Shown here: one piece after another, positions 8,030 through 17,499 of the stretch
Position numbering within the stretch: position 1 is the first letter of the stretch
Layout of the letters: the number at the start of each line of letters is the position of its first letter
Origin: Alphaproteobacteria bacterium
GTDB lineage: Bacteria > Pseudomonadota > Alphaproteobacteria > JAUXUR01
Direction of reading: 5' to 3'
Length of the DNA: 54,745 nucleotides
Assembly: GCA_030680745.1 (NCBI GenBank)
Contig: JAUXUR010000078.1
Location: 1-54,745, forward strand
Program-made: the position numbers and the translations under genes
Notes under the pieces: generated by a model
Database searches by the model: none
The model's input: the letters and a program-made list of their open reading frames with translations, nothing else
What the model was told of the DNA's origin: nothing

Positions 8030-9618
8030 ATGAAAAAACTATCACTCTCTTTTATGCTTCTTTTAGCAAGTCCAACTTTTACAGCAAATGCAGGTTTATC
8101 AGATTGGTATAATAGTGCAACTAGCTATGCTAATACTGCTGCTATGCTGGTCAATTAGCAGGCATGGCAAAAGATGTTGCTCAAACAACATATAATGCAG
8201 CCTATCAAGCATATGAAAGTAGCCATATTTCGGAATACGCTACAAGCACTTATAATACAGTTTATAATTGGGCAAGCGAAAATATTAGCCATCTTTCAAC
8301 TGCGACTAAAGACAAAGCAAGATCTTATCTTCAATCAAAAGCCGTTGATTTAATGGGCAAATACACTGTGAAGCTTGTCGACAAAAAAGTTGACAGATTG
8401 CTTTATGATCTTGTCTACAAGCAAAATGGTGTTCATGTTGAAGATGCTGAAGGTAATGTCATCGGCCATATCTATAATGATAATGCAAACTTTTTACGTA
8501 ATTTTGCCGCTAAATTTGGCGTCGATTTAAATACATTGGTACCATATATACCTGGTCAAAAAGCATTATGGAATTTCCTTGAAAATCGTTTTTTCAAACT
8601 AACTTTATTGAATAAAACAATTGCAAGCCAAACTGTACAATATGCATTAGGTAAAAAAATTAAAGCTGCAACCCTTAAGGCTGTTGGGGCTGCTATGGGA
8701 CTTGCAGAATCAAAAATTTTAGATCTTATTACAAGCAATAACATGGTTGTTACACCGGAAGAAGAAGCTCAAATCACACAATTAATGAATGTTAAGAATT
8801 CAACTGATGCGACTTCAGTAGAAATTGACGGTACAACTATTGCTGTTGATTCTTCCTCTGAAGATCTAGGTATGTTAGAGCAAGCCGTAAACCATTACGT
8901 TTCTTTATTTAAAGTAAACTTTAACGAAACAGTTGAAAAAATTGTTGGTACAGTTGCTAACCTTGCCGCAGCAGAGCTTGCTGAAAAAGCTTTAAATATT
9001 GCTGAAACAGCAACTCAAACTGCAGTAGGATTTGGTGCAACATTACTTAATCCATCTTATGGTGTGATCGCTTTGTTAAGCTTAAAAGCTGACAATGAAC
9101 TTAATTCTGATGACACATATTCAAAAAGTATCGTTCAGTGGTTAGTTGGTTATGATGCACGTAAAGCAGATCTAGAAAATAGATCTTCAAATTTTGCGTC
9201 ACAAATGTTGCAAAAAATACTTCCTAATTTTTTACAAGCAACATCTACAGACTATGACAATGCCTATGGCAAACTCGTCACAAGTACAGATGGTGAATGG
9301 GAAATTATTGGCCGTGACGCTTCTACAATTGTTTCAATGAGCAAAGTTGTTGAAGGTATTCAATCGTCCTTTGGGAATATCGCATCAGGTTTCGGTGAAT
9401 CTGTTAAAAACATTTTTGGTAATGCTGTCAAAAATTTAGAAAAAGTTGTTGAAACAGGTAAAGACATTGTTTCAACTGTTGCTGAAGTAGCAGAGAATCT
9501 TGTCGAAGATCTTCCTACATTTGGCCATAATATTTATGATGCAGAGCCTGGTTATGATGAAGAGGTAGAGCCGAATTTCACTGATAAAATTATCGCTTGG
9601 TGGTACGGATCTAAGTAA
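8030..9618 (+). pseudogene. Exported protein split by a single-base frameshift
   Basis: The ATG at 8030 follows GGAG and encodes a classical signal peptide (MKKLSLSFMLLLASP, then FTANAG). That frame stops at 8157-8159. A second frame continues from about 8140 to 9618 (484 residues from ATG 8164). Inserting one base restores continuity: adding an A in gctgctatgctgg (about 8140-8150) gives NTAANAGQLAGMAKD. The full protein would be about 530 residues, alanine-rich and largely helical, with an acidic C-terminus. I do not recognise the family. The downstream frame shows no decay, so the break is recent or a sequencing error. A clear terminator follows at 9647. Confidence 0.65.
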
Positions 9619-9646
9619 ATTCGATTCTTCGTGTTGAAACAAAAAG

Positions 9647-9678
9647 AGGCCTTCAGTTAACCTGGAGGCTTTTTTTTT
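9647..9678 (+). terminator. Rho-independent terminator after the split exported gene
   Basis: AGGCCTTCAG (9647-9656) pairs with CTGGAGGCT (9662-9670) with one bulged G and one wobble around a 5-base loop, followed by eight T residues (9671-9678). It lies 29 bases after the stop at 9618. Confidence 0.8.
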
Positions 9679-9770
9679 GACATATTAAATTATAAGTAGT
9701 ACGTTAACTTTTTATTAATTGATTTTGACTAAAATTAAATTACAAACAAAATATTTATTGGAGTTTTATA

Positions 9771-10727
9771 ATGAGAAAATTTTTATTAACCCTCGTTTCT
9801 TTTTTAGCTTTGTCTGCAAGCGCGCAGGCACTTGATGTTCTTGTGCAAAACGAATCAGATCATCCTATAAAATTATATGTAAGTCATACATGGTATATGC
9901 TATCTTTTATCTCTGAAGATAAAAAATGGTATTATGTTGATCCGCACCAATCTATAAAAGTTAAAGTGCATGATGAGAGTCCAACACGTGTTTACATGTA
10001 TCGCTTGAATCTTAAAGCAGCTTTTAATAATGCGAAGTATTTAGGGGGCGTTTACGCAGGATCTTCAGCTTTAAGTTTAAGTAATGCACTTTTTTGGATA
10101 CCTGCTGCAGCAATTGCTGCAAAGACGACTTGGGATGGATTTCCTATTACAAAGCAAACAATAGATCCAAAAATACCAACTGAAGAAAATCGAGTCAAAG
10201 CTATTTTAATTGAAAATTATACGAAAAATAAAGATACCATTCAATCTGTTCAGGCGAATGCAGATTTAAAACATTTTATTAAATTAATGGTAACCAATAT
10301 AGGTCCAATGGTAAGTGATCATATTGAATTTACAGAAAGATATGGTCAATTGGCAGATCTTCTGACGCATAGTGATAATCTTTGGGCAATATATGATATT
10401 GCGTCCCAATTAGAATTAGATTTAAATGAAGCAATTGGGTTAAAAATAAAGGCTGCACAAAAGAAATCAATAGCACAAACAATTGAAGATCTTAGATCAA
10501 TCATTGATGAGATTCCAACATTAAAGAATGAATATAACGATCTTCAGCAGCTTCAAGGTATTGATTTCTACATTGCTGCCGTCAAATTTATGCAAAAGGC
10601 AAAGAATATGGGCGCAGGCGCTTTGGCAGACCTTGCGCCACCAGAAGAAGATGATGATATTGGTGATGTTTCATCTTCTCAGCAATCAGATGAAGAAGAA
10701 TTTCCTGTCCCGCCTGAGCTTGATTAG
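9771..10727 (+). CDS. Exported protein of unknown function with acidic tail
   Basis: A 318-residue protein with a textbook signal peptide (MRKFLLTLVSFLALSASAQA, cleavage before LDVLV). The mature N-terminus, VLVQNESDHPIKLYVSHTW, looks like beta-strands. A hydrophobic stretch at about 88-110 (ALSLSNALFWIPAAAIAA) could be a membrane segment or a buried helix. The centre is helical, and the last 28 residues are strongly acidic and proline-containing. The family is not recognised. The ATG follows TTGGAG and a TTGACA sits directly behind the preceding terminator, so it is likely transcribed alone. Hairpin element B and a strong terminator follow. Confidence 0.6.
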   Translation: MRKFLLTLVSFLALSASAQALDVLVQNESDHPIKLYVSHTWYMLSFISEDKKWYYVDPHQSIKVKVHDESPTRVYMYRLNLKAAFNNAKYLGGVYAGSSALSLSNALFWIPAAAIAAKTTWDGFPITKQTIDPKIPTEENRVKAILIENYTKNKDTIQSVQANADLKHFIKLMVTNIGPMVSDHIEFTERYGQLADLLTHSDNLWAIYDIASQLELDLNEAIGLKIKAAQKKSIAQTIEDLRSIIDEIPTLKNEYNDLQQLQGIDFYIAAVKFMQKAKNMGAGALADLAPPEEDDDIGDVSSSQQSDEEEFPVPPELD

Positions 10728-10742
10728 AGCTTTATCTAACGT

Positions 10743-10849
10743 TATAGTCAAATAACTTCAAATTGATGCATCGTCATTCCTTGCTCATGTAGGAAGAGAC
10801 TACACATCACGCGTCATTCCTTGTCTGAATTTAAAATTATTTGACTATA
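10743..10849 (+). repeat. Hairpin element family 1, copy B
   Basis: The perfect outer arms TATAGTCAAATAA (10743-10755) and TTATTTGACTATA (10837-10849) enclose the core CTCATGTAG-gaagaga-CTACACAT. Here the apical stem is TGTAG/CTACA. TGATGC and GCGTCA pair as an intermediate stem. The copy begins 15 bases after the stop of the exported protein, in the same orientation, and is followed directly by a terminator. Confidence 0.8.
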
Positions 10850-10853
10850 GTAC

Positions 10854-10891
10854 AATCGCCCTTTTGAAAAAGAGGGCGATTTTCTTTTTTT
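10854..10891 (+). terminator. Strong Rho-independent terminator
   Basis: AATCGCCCTTTT pairs with AAGAGGGCGATT around a small A-rich loop and is followed by TTCTTTTTTT. It ends the transcript of the exported protein at 9771 and insulates the sucA promoter region. The remaining 149 bases to sucA are AT-rich with no gene. Confidence 0.85.
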
Positions 10892-11040
10892 AACTCTCTT
10901 TGACTCACAGCAATCCTTCATAAATAAAATTAAATTTTTTATGTCATATGGGGTGAATTTTTTATAAAAAAATGTTAGACTTCATACAAAACATATAGCA
11001 TTTTTCAAAAATTCAGACCAATGAGAAAAGCAGGGACCAA

Positions 11041-13914
11041 ATGACAAGTTTTTTGGATGAAACATCTTTTTTATATAATCAAAATGCTGATTTTATAAGT
11101 GATCTATATCTTAAATATTTGCAGAATCCTAATAATGTGGATTCAAGTTGGCGCATATATTTTGATCATCTAAAAGATGATTCTCAATCCATTGAAAAAG
11201 AGCTTAAAGGCGCAAGCTGGGGTGAAAAATTACCTTTTATAAGCGATATTGAAAAACCGATTCAACGTCCTGAAAAAGGGGCAAAACCATCCAAATCAGA
11301 AGATCTAACACCATATCAAACACAAAATCTTATTCGTCTTCTGACACTTATCAGATCTTATCGGGTGCGTGGTCATTTAAATGCAGATTTAGACCCACTT
11401 AAACAAGAAAAAATAAATCATCATCCGGATCTAGATCCTGTAGCTTATGGGTTTACACCAGAAGATATGGGTAAATCCATTTATGTTGCAGGCCTTTTAG
11501 GCTTTGAACAAGCAAGTCCCAACGATATTTTAGAACGCCTTAATGCCATTTATGCCAGTAATATTGGTTTTGAATTTATGCATATTCAAGATTTGGATAA
11601 ACGCAATTGGCTTCAAACCGAAATTGAATCAGGTCGTTTTCAAGCAAAACTTCCCAATGATGATAAATTAAAGATTTATAAGGAACTTTTGGAAGCCGAA
11701 AGTTTTGAGCGTTTTTTACATGTTAAATATGTCGGCACCAAACGTTTTGGGCTTGAAGGAGGGGAAGCTATGATTCCTGCCCTTGAAGAAACAATTGCCT
11801 ATGCAAGTCGTATCGGTATTGAAGAAATTGTGATTGGAATGGCGCATCGCGGCCGTTTAAATGTTCTTACCAATACAATACGTAAATCTTACACATCGTT
11901 GTTTTCACAATTCCAGGGAGGATCCGTTAATCCCAATGATGTTCAAGGGTCAGGTGATGTTAAATATCATTTGGGTGCTAGTGCTGATCGCGTGATAAAC
12001 GGTAATAAGGTGCATCTATCTTTAACACCTAATCCGTCGCATTTAGAGGCCGTTGATCCGGTGGTGGTTGGAAAAGTACGTGCAATCCAGCAAGATTATC
12101 CACAAGAAACCAATAAAGCATTAGGGATTCTTCTTCATGGAGATGCGGCTTTTGCAGGCCAAGGCATTGTTTCAGAAACACTTTGTTTGTCTGAACTTGA
12201 AGGGTATAAAACAGACGGCACACTTCATTTTATTATCAATAATCAAATTGGTTTTACAACAAAACCAAAATTTTCGCGTTCAACACCTTATCCATCGGAT
12301 GTTGCAAAAGGAGCCCAAGCACCTATCATTCATGTGAATGGTGACGACCCTGAAATGGTTTTCAAAGCAACACGTTTGGCTCTTGAATATCGTCAAAAAT
12401 TTAAATCTGACATTATTTTGGATATGTTCTGCTACAGGCGTTATGGACATAATGAAAGCGATGAGCCAGCTTTCACGCAACCTTTAATGTATGCCATTAT
12501 TCGTAAGCAGCCTTCTGTTAAAGCTATCTATGAAGATAGGTTGAAAGCAGAATTTGTTTTGTCTGATGAATTGGTTCAAGAAAAAACACAAGAGTTTTTA
12601 GCTAAGCTTGAAGCTGATTATCAGGCGGCTCAAAATTATGCACCCGACAAAGCTGAATGGTTGCAAGGACAATGGTCTCATTTAACAGCTGCTAATGGTC
12701 AGAAAGATGACACCATCACAGGCGTCAATCTTAATACACTCAAAGAAATTGGTACAAAATTAGCTTTTGTCCCCGACGATTTTAACATCAATCCTAAATT
12801 GACGCGTTTGATGCAAGCTAAAAAAGCTATGATGGAAACAGGCGCGCATATTGATTGGGCAATGGGCGAAGCGCTTGCTTTTGGAAGCTTGCTATTAGAA
12901 GGTCACATTATTCGTTTAAGTGGTCAGGATTCAGGACGCGGTACTTTTTCACATCGTCATGCTATTCTTTATGATCAAGAAAATGAGAAAAAATATATCC
13001 CGCTCAATAATATAAATGAAAAGCAATCACGTTTTGAAGTCTATGATAGCCCCCTTTCAGAATTTGCGGTACTCGGTTTTGAATATGGATATTCTATAAC
13101 GCAACCTGATCATCTTGTTTTATGGGAAGGCCAGTTTGGTGATTTTGCCAATGGAGCGCAGGTTATTATTGATCAATTTATTTCCTCGGCCGAAAGCAAA
13201 TGGTTACGTATGTCAGGGCTTGTGATGTTGTTGCCGCATGGTTATGAAGGCCAAGGCCCAGAACATTCTTCAGCACGTTTAGAGCGTTATTTACAACTTT
13301 GTGCTGAAAACAATATGCAAGTTGTCAATTGCACAACGCCTGCAAGTTACTTTCACGTTTTAAGACGTCAATTAAAACGAAATTATCGTAAACCTCTTAT
13401 TGTCATGACACCAAAATCTTTATTGCGATTAGATTTAGCGCAATCAACTTTAGCAGATTTGGCTGAAAAAACTTCTTTCAAGCCCGTCATTGGTGAAACA
13501 GATGACATTGATATTCCTTCAAAAGTAAATCGCATTGTTCTATGTAGTGGTAAAGTTTACTACGATTTAATTCAACAAAGACGTGCGTCAGGATTGAAAA
13601 ATGTAGCAATTTTACGCCTTGAACAATTATATCCATTCCCGGAAGATCAATTAAAAGAAGCATTCAAATTATACCCCAATGCTGAAATGATTTGGTGTCA
13701 GGAAGAACCTAAAAATATGGGCGCATGGTTTTTTGTTGATAGGCGTCTGGAAGAAGTATTATCATCTATTCAGCATCAATCACTTAGACCTATTTATGTG
13801 GGTCGTGCCGAATCAGCATCGACTGCCGCAGGACGTGAAAAAATACATATCGAGCAACAAAAACTATTGGTTAAACAAGCCCTTGGCTTAAAAGACGATG
13901 TATCAGGAAAATAA
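11041..13914 (+). CDS. sucA: 2-oxoglutarate dehydrogenase E1 component
   Basis: A 957-residue thiamine-diphosphate-dependent decarboxylase of the TCA cycle. It decarboxylates 2-oxoglutarate and reductively succinylates the lipoyl group of SucB. The N-terminal segment [18 protein letters not shown] is the family's E2-interaction tail. [11 protein letters not shown] is the substrate-pocket signature, and [11 protein letters not shown] begins the ThDP/Mg-binding motif. The transketolase-like pyrimidine domain and C-terminal domain ([11 protein letters not shown]) follow. Length is close to that of the enterobacterial enzyme. The ATG follows AGGGA, and sucB begins one base after the stop. Confidence 0.96.
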   Translation: MTSFLDETSFLYNQNADFISDLYLKYLQNPNNVDSSWRIYFDHLKDDSQSIEKELKGASWGEKLPFISDIEKPIQRPEKGAKPSKSEDLTPYQTQNLIRLLTLIRSYRVRGHLNADLDPLKQEKINHHPDLDPVAYGFTPEDMGKSIYVAGLLGFEQASPNDILERLNAIYASNIGFEFMHIQDLDKRNWLQTEIESGRFQAKLPNDDKLKIYKELLEAESFERFLHVKYVGTKRFGLEGGEAMIPALEETIAYASRIGIEEIVIGMAHRGRLNVLTNTIRKSYTSLFSQFQGGSVNPNDVQGSGDVKYHLGASADRVINGNKVHLSLTPNPSHLEAVDPVVVGKVRAIQQDYPQETNKALGILLHGDAAFAGQGIVSETLCLSELEGYKTDGTLHFIINNQIGFTTKPKFSRSTPYPSDVAKGAQAPIIHVNGDDPEMVFKATRLALEYRQKFKSDIILDMFCYRRYGHNESDEPAFTQPLMYAIIRKQPSVKAIYEDRLKAEFVLSDELVQEKTQEFLAKLEADYQAAQNYAPDKAEWLQGQWSHLTAANGQKDDTITGVNLNTLKEIGTKLAFVPDDFNINPKLTRLMQAKKAMMETGAHIDWAMGEALAFGSLLLEGHIIRLSGQDSGRGTFSHRHAILYDQENEKKYIPLNNINEKQSRFEVYDSPLSEFAVLGFEYGYSITQPDHLVLWEGQFGDFANGAQVIIDQFISSAESKWLRMSGLVMLLPHGYEGQGPEHSSARLERYLQLCAENNMQVVNCTTPASYFHVLRRQLKRNYRKPLIVMTPKSLLRLDLAQSTLADLAEKTSFKPVIGETDDIDIPSKVNRIVLCSGKVYYDLIQQRRASGLKNVAILRLEQLYPFPEDQLKEAFKLYPNAEMIWCQEEPKNMGAWFFVDRRLEEVLSSIQHQSLRPIYVGRAESASTAAGREKIHIEQQKLLVKQALGLKDDVSGK

Positions 13915-13915
13915 A

Positions 13916-15175
13916 ATGAGCATAGACATTAAAATTCCATCCTTAGGCGAATCTGTTTCTGAAGCAACGATTGCCAAATGGCTTAAAAATGTTGGGGATT
14001 CCGTGAAGCAAGATGAGCCCATCGTCGAACTTGAAACCGATAAAGTAACGCTTGAAATCAATGCGCCTAAAGCAGGAGCACTCACAGAAATTATAGCAGC
14101 CGTTGGTGCAAGTGTTAAAGTGGGCGCCATTATTGGTAAAATAAATGAAGGCCAAGCTGGTAAAGAAGCATCTTCAAAAGAACGACTTGCAACAGAAATA
14201 GCGCCGAGAGAAACACCTGCTAAAGATGAAGCACCTCCCAGTTCAACGAAGCAATCTGCTTCTGCTCAAGCACAACCAGCTAAGGCGCAACAAGATTTGC
14301 CTTTATCACCTGCAACACGTAAATGGGTTGATGAAAATCAAGTGAATCCAAAAGATATTACGGGCACAGGAAAAGATGGACGTCTGACAAAAGGCGATGT
14401 GATTTCATTTTTAAATGCGAAACCTGAAATAGCAGCAACGCCTGTTGCAATGCCAGCTGTTTCGACCGCTGCTGGTCGCAGTGAAGAGCGTGTTCGTATG
14501 TCACGTTTACGTCAAAAAATTGCAGAACGTCTTAAATCAGCACAAAATACAGCAGCTATTTTAACAACGTTTAATGAAATTGATATGAGCGCTATTATGA
14601 GTTTGCGCGAATCCTATAAAGCGCCTTTTGAAAAACGTTATGGCGTGAAACTCGGATTTATGGGTTTTTTCGTGAAAGCCGCTATCCAAGCGTTAAAAGA
14701 AATTCCAGCGGTGAATGCCTCAATCGAAGGCGATGAACTTGTCTATAAAAATTACTATGATATAAGCGTTGCAGTCGGTACGGCACAAGGTCTTGTGGTC
14801 CCTGTGATTCGAAATGCGGATCAAATGAATTTGGCCGAGATTGAAAAACAAATTGGCGATTTTGGCGCACGCGCTAAAGAAGGCAAACTTAGACTTGAAG
14901 AGCTTCAAGGTGGAACGTTTACCATTTCCAATGGCGGGGTCTATGGATCCTTAATGTCGACGCCTATTTTGAATCCCCCCCAATCAGGCATTTTAGGCAT
15001 GCATAAAACCGAAAAACGACCGATTGTTGTGAATGATCAAATTGTTATTCGTCCTATGATGTATATTGCATTATCTTATGATCATCGTGTGATTGATGGT
15101 AAAGAAGCGGTAACGTTTTTAGTGCGGGTGAAAGAAAATATTGAAGATCCGCAACGGATGTTATTGGGTGTTTGA
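13916..15175 (+). CDS. sucB: Dihydrolipoamide succinyltransferase, E2 of 2-oxoglutarate dehydrogenase
   Basis: A 419-residue E2 core with one lipoyl domain (1-76; ETDKVTLEI with lipoyl lysine K43) and an Ala/Pro/Gln-rich linker (80-128). Then come the peripheral subunit-binding domain (about 130-167; [11 protein letters not shown]) and the catalytic domain (190-419; [12 protein letters not shown] with H390 and D394). It transfers the succinyl group to CoA. The start is set at ATG 13916 behind AGGAA, because [17 protein letters not shown] is the normal N-terminus; an ATG six codons upstream overlaps sucA and is unlikely. A 180-base hairpin repeat separates it from lpdA. Confidence 0.95.
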   Translation: MSIDIKIPSLGESVSEATIAKWLKNVGDSVKQDEPIVELETDKVTLEINAPKAGALTEIIAAVGASVKVGAIIGKINEGQAGKEASSKERLATEIAPRETPAKDEAPPSSTKQSASAQAQPAKAQQDLPLSPATRKWVDENQVNPKDITGTGKDGRLTKGDVISFLNAKPEIAATPVAMPAVSTAAGRSEERVRMSRLRQKIAERLKSAQNTAAILTTFNEIDMSAIMSLRESYKAPFEKRYGVKLGFMGFFVKAAIQALKEIPAVNASIEGDELVYKNYYDISVAVGTAQGLVVPVIRNADQMNLAEIEKQIGDFGARAKEGKLRLEELQGGTFTISNGGVYGSLMSTPILNPPQSGILGMHKTEKRPIVVNDQIVIRPMMYIALSYDHRVIDGKEAVTFLVRVKENIEDPQRMLLGV

Positions 15176-15222
15176 TCAATTGTTAACTAGACCTCTTAGA
15201 AATTAACAATGTCTTAACCCAA

Positions 15223-15402
15223 ATTGTTTCCCTGGACCTGTTGAGCCCAAAGGGCTCGAACAGAGATCCAGGGTCCAGATAACATTTGTGATCAAAGATC
15301 ACACGATATTCTAAATGAGTCATGCTCTTCGAGCATGTATTTTTGTCTGGATCCTGGATCTGTATTCGAAGCTTCGCTTCTCACCTGTCCAGGAAAACGA
15401 AT
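15223..15402. repeat. Multi-hairpin element family 2, full copy
   Basis: The outer arms ATTGTTTCCCTGGAC and GTCCAGGAAAACGAAT are near-perfect inverted repeats. Inside are at least four small hairpins: GAGCCC/GGGCTC, TGTGATC/GATCACA, CATGCTC/GAGCATG and GAAGC/GCTTC. There is also a longer pairing of GATCCAGGGTCCAGA with TCTGGATCCTGGATC. It fills most of the 291-base sucB-lpdA gap. A second full copy is at 47897-48076 and a decayed half at 42263-42360. Confidence 0.75.
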
Positions 15403-15466
15403 TGAGACTGATAGTTTTGGAAGAATTTTAACGAATATCTTCTTGTTATAAATTAGGAAATTAGAA

Positions 15467-16864
15467 ATGCGTTTTGATTTGGTTGTGATAGGTGCAGGTC
15501 CTGGTGGTTATGTGGCTGCGATTCGTGCGGCTCAATTAGGCATGAAGGTCGCTTGTGTTGATATGCGTGCAACATTAGGTGGTACGTGTTTAAATGTCGG
15601 CTGTATCCCATCAAAAGCACTTTTGCATTCGAGTGCGCAATATGATCAAGCTCAAAAACATATGCAAGATCATGGTATTATATGCTCTGACATTAAACTT
15701 GACCTTGATCGTTTAATGGCACGTAAAACTAAAGTTGTTGATGATCTAACAAAAGGCATCAGCTTCTTATTCAAAAAAAATAAAGTAACGTCATTTCAAG
15801 CAAAAGTTTCTTTTGAGTCTGCTACAAAGCTCAAATTGATTCATCCCGACACCAAAGAAACGCAATATATTGAAGCTGATAAAGTCCTTATTGCGACAGG
15901 ATCCGAATCGATTGATTTACCTGGTATTAAAGTCGATGAAACAAAAATAATTTCGTCAACGGGCGCACTTGCATTATCAAAAATCCCCGAATCAATGGTT
16001 GTTTTAGGGGGCGGTTACATTGGTTTAGAGCTTGGCTCTGTTTGGGCGCGATTAGGCAGTAAAGTCACGATTGTTGAATTTATGGACCGCATCTGTCCCC
16101 AAATGGATCAAGAAATTAGCTTGAATTTAAAACGCTTGCTATCCAAACAAGGACTTGATTTTAAATTAAACACTAAAGTTATTTCAGCTAAAATTGATGG
16201 CAATAAAGTAGCTTATGAAATTGAATCTGAGGGTAAAACTGAAAAACTATCGACTGATGTCTTACTTGTATCGATTGGTCGTAGGCCTTATACGGATGGT
16301 TTAGGACTCGATAAAATTAGTATCCAGCTGGATAATCGTGGCCGTATCCCTGTTGATGCACAATATAGAACAAGCAATCCATCCATTTATGCTATTGGCG
16401 ATGTGATTAAAGGGCCCATGCTCGCGCACAAGGCCGAGGATGAAGGCGTTGTCGTTGCAGAAATAATGGTTGGTCAAAAACCACATATTAATTATGACGC
16501 CATTCCTGGTGTTGTTTACACACATCCAGAAGTTGCAACAGTCGGCAAAACAGAAGAAGAATTAAAAGCGGATCAAATTCCTTATAAGGTTGGTAAATTT
16601 CCACTTTCTGCAAATAGTCGAGCGCGTGCAATGGGTGAATCAGATGGTTTTGTTAAAATACTTGCCCATCGCGATTCGGATCGTGTTTTAGGTGTGCATA
16701 TCATAGGACCAGAAGCGGGCACCATTATCGCTGAGGCCGTTTTAGCCATAGAATATGGTGCAAGTAGCGAAGATATTGCGCGCACCTGTCACGCACATCC
16801 GACGTTGAATGAAGCTTTTAAAGAAGCAGCTTTAGCTGTTGATGGACGTGCTATTCATATTTAA
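15467..16864 (+). CDS. lpdA: Dihydrolipoamide dehydrogenase (E3)
   Basis: A 465-residue FAD-dependent disulfide oxidoreductase that reoxidises dihydrolipoamide of SucB with NAD+. The FAD-binding GAGPGG is at 9-14, and the redox-active cysteines C41 and C46 lie in GGTCLNVGCIPSK. The NAD-binding GGGYIGLELG comes mid-protein, and AIGDV marks the second FAD motif. The C-terminal dimer interface carries HAHPTLNEAFKEAA with the catalytic His-Glu pair. The location after sucAB completes the complex. The ATG follows TTAGGAA. Whether it is co-transcribed through the family 2 hairpins is open. Confidence 0.95.
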   Translation: MRFDLVVIGAGPGGYVAAIRAAQLGMKVACVDMRATLGGTCLNVGCIPSKALLHSSAQYDQAQKHMQDHGIICSDIKLDLDRLMARKTKVVDDLTKGISFLFKKNKVTSFQAKVSFESATKLKLIHPDTKETQYIEADKVLIATGSESIDLPGIKVDETKIISSTGALALSKIPESMVVLGGGYIGLELGSVWARLGSKVTIVEFMDRICPQMDQEISLNLKRLLSKQGLDFKLNTKVISAKIDGNKVAYEIESEGKTEKLSTDVLLVSIGRRPYTDGLGLDKISIQLDNRGRIPVDAQYRTSNPSIYAIGDVIKGPMLAHKAEDEGVVVAEIMVGQKPHINYDAIPGVVYTHPEVATVGKTEEELKADQIPYKVGKFPLSANSRARAMGESDGFVKILAHRDSDRVLGVHIIGPEAGTIIAEAVLAIEYGASSEDIARTCHAHPTLNEAFKEAALAVDGRAIHI

Positions 16865-16885
16865 GTATTCTAACTATACATTCTT

Positions 16886-17359
16886 TTAGTTAACAGCATA
16901 AGGTATAATTTCAATTCCTTCGTTTGATGTCGAGGGTACTTTAAGTTCTTCTTTCCAAGCCTGCATGGGTAATATAGCAAAAGCTGAAAGATCAATTTTC
17001 TTTTGTTGACTCTGTTGAGGTTGCGCTTGTGATACAGCTTTAATGGGCTTCATTTGCGGTTGTTGCGTTGCCACTTGCTGTTTGTCTTGCGTCTGTGCTG
17101 CAATTTTAACGGATTTCATTTGTGCTTGTTGCGTCTGCACTTGCGGTTTTGCTTGCGTTTGTGCTGCAACTTTAACAGGGTTTATTTGCGGTTGAACTGT
17201 TTTTTGAGCAATTTTTTGCGTTTTAACTTGCATTTGATTTTGAAGCATTAATTGTCTTTGGATGAGTTGCTGTTTTTTAATAGCAATAGGATCACTTGCA
17301 TATACCAAAGGCGCTAATATAATGCCAGCAAAAGCGATAATAAGGGTACATGTTTTCAT
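16886..17359 (-). CDS. Small exported glutamine-rich repeat protein
   Basis: A 157-residue protein with a signal peptide (MKTCTLIIAFAGIILAPLVYA) and a mature part dominated by Q, K, A and V. Residues about 60-120 are degenerate repeats of roughly 22 residues (AAQTQAKPQVQTQQAQMK, then AAQTQDKQQVATQQPQMK, then a shorter third unit). The C-terminal 35 residues are less repetitive (FAILPMQAWKEELKVP). The family is not recognised. Low complexity suggests an extended periplasmic or secreted linker-like protein. The ATG follows GGAGAGATTAAGCC. It converges on lpdA with only 21 bases between the stops. Confidence 0.55.
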   Translation of the reverse strand: MKTCTLIIAFAGIILAPLVYASDPIAIKKQQLIQRQLMLQNQMQVKTQKIAQKTVQPQINPVKVAAQTQAKPQVQTQQAQMKSVKIAAQTQDKQQVATQQPQMKPIKAVSQAQPQQSQQKKIDLSAFAILPMQAWKEELKVPSTSNEGIEIIPYAVN

Positions 17360-17499
17360 GGCTTAATCTCTCCTAATTTGTGTATAATTTTATTATAGGA
17401 AAAAAACATTAATAAAATATGAATTGCAATATATATATTAAACAAAGAATTAGGTGGAGCGTTGAGCTTAAGCTAGAAAATATGGTATCAATTAATTTA

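Noticed and set aside
8130-8165. Programmed frameshift in the exported protein gene
   Set aside because: No slippery heptamer, downstream pseudoknot or internal Shine-Dalgarno is visible at the junction, so a mutation or sequencing error is the simpler explanation.
15181-15460. CRISPR-like or tRNA-like structure between sucB and lpdA
   Set aside because: The repeats are inverted, not regularly spaced direct repeats, and no cloverleaf with TTC-type loop or anticodon stem could be drawn.
16871-16892. Hairpin TAACTA/TAGTTA between lpdA and the convergent gene as a terminator
   Set aside because: The stem is only six A/T-rich pairs and overlaps the stop codon of the opposite gene; too weak to call.
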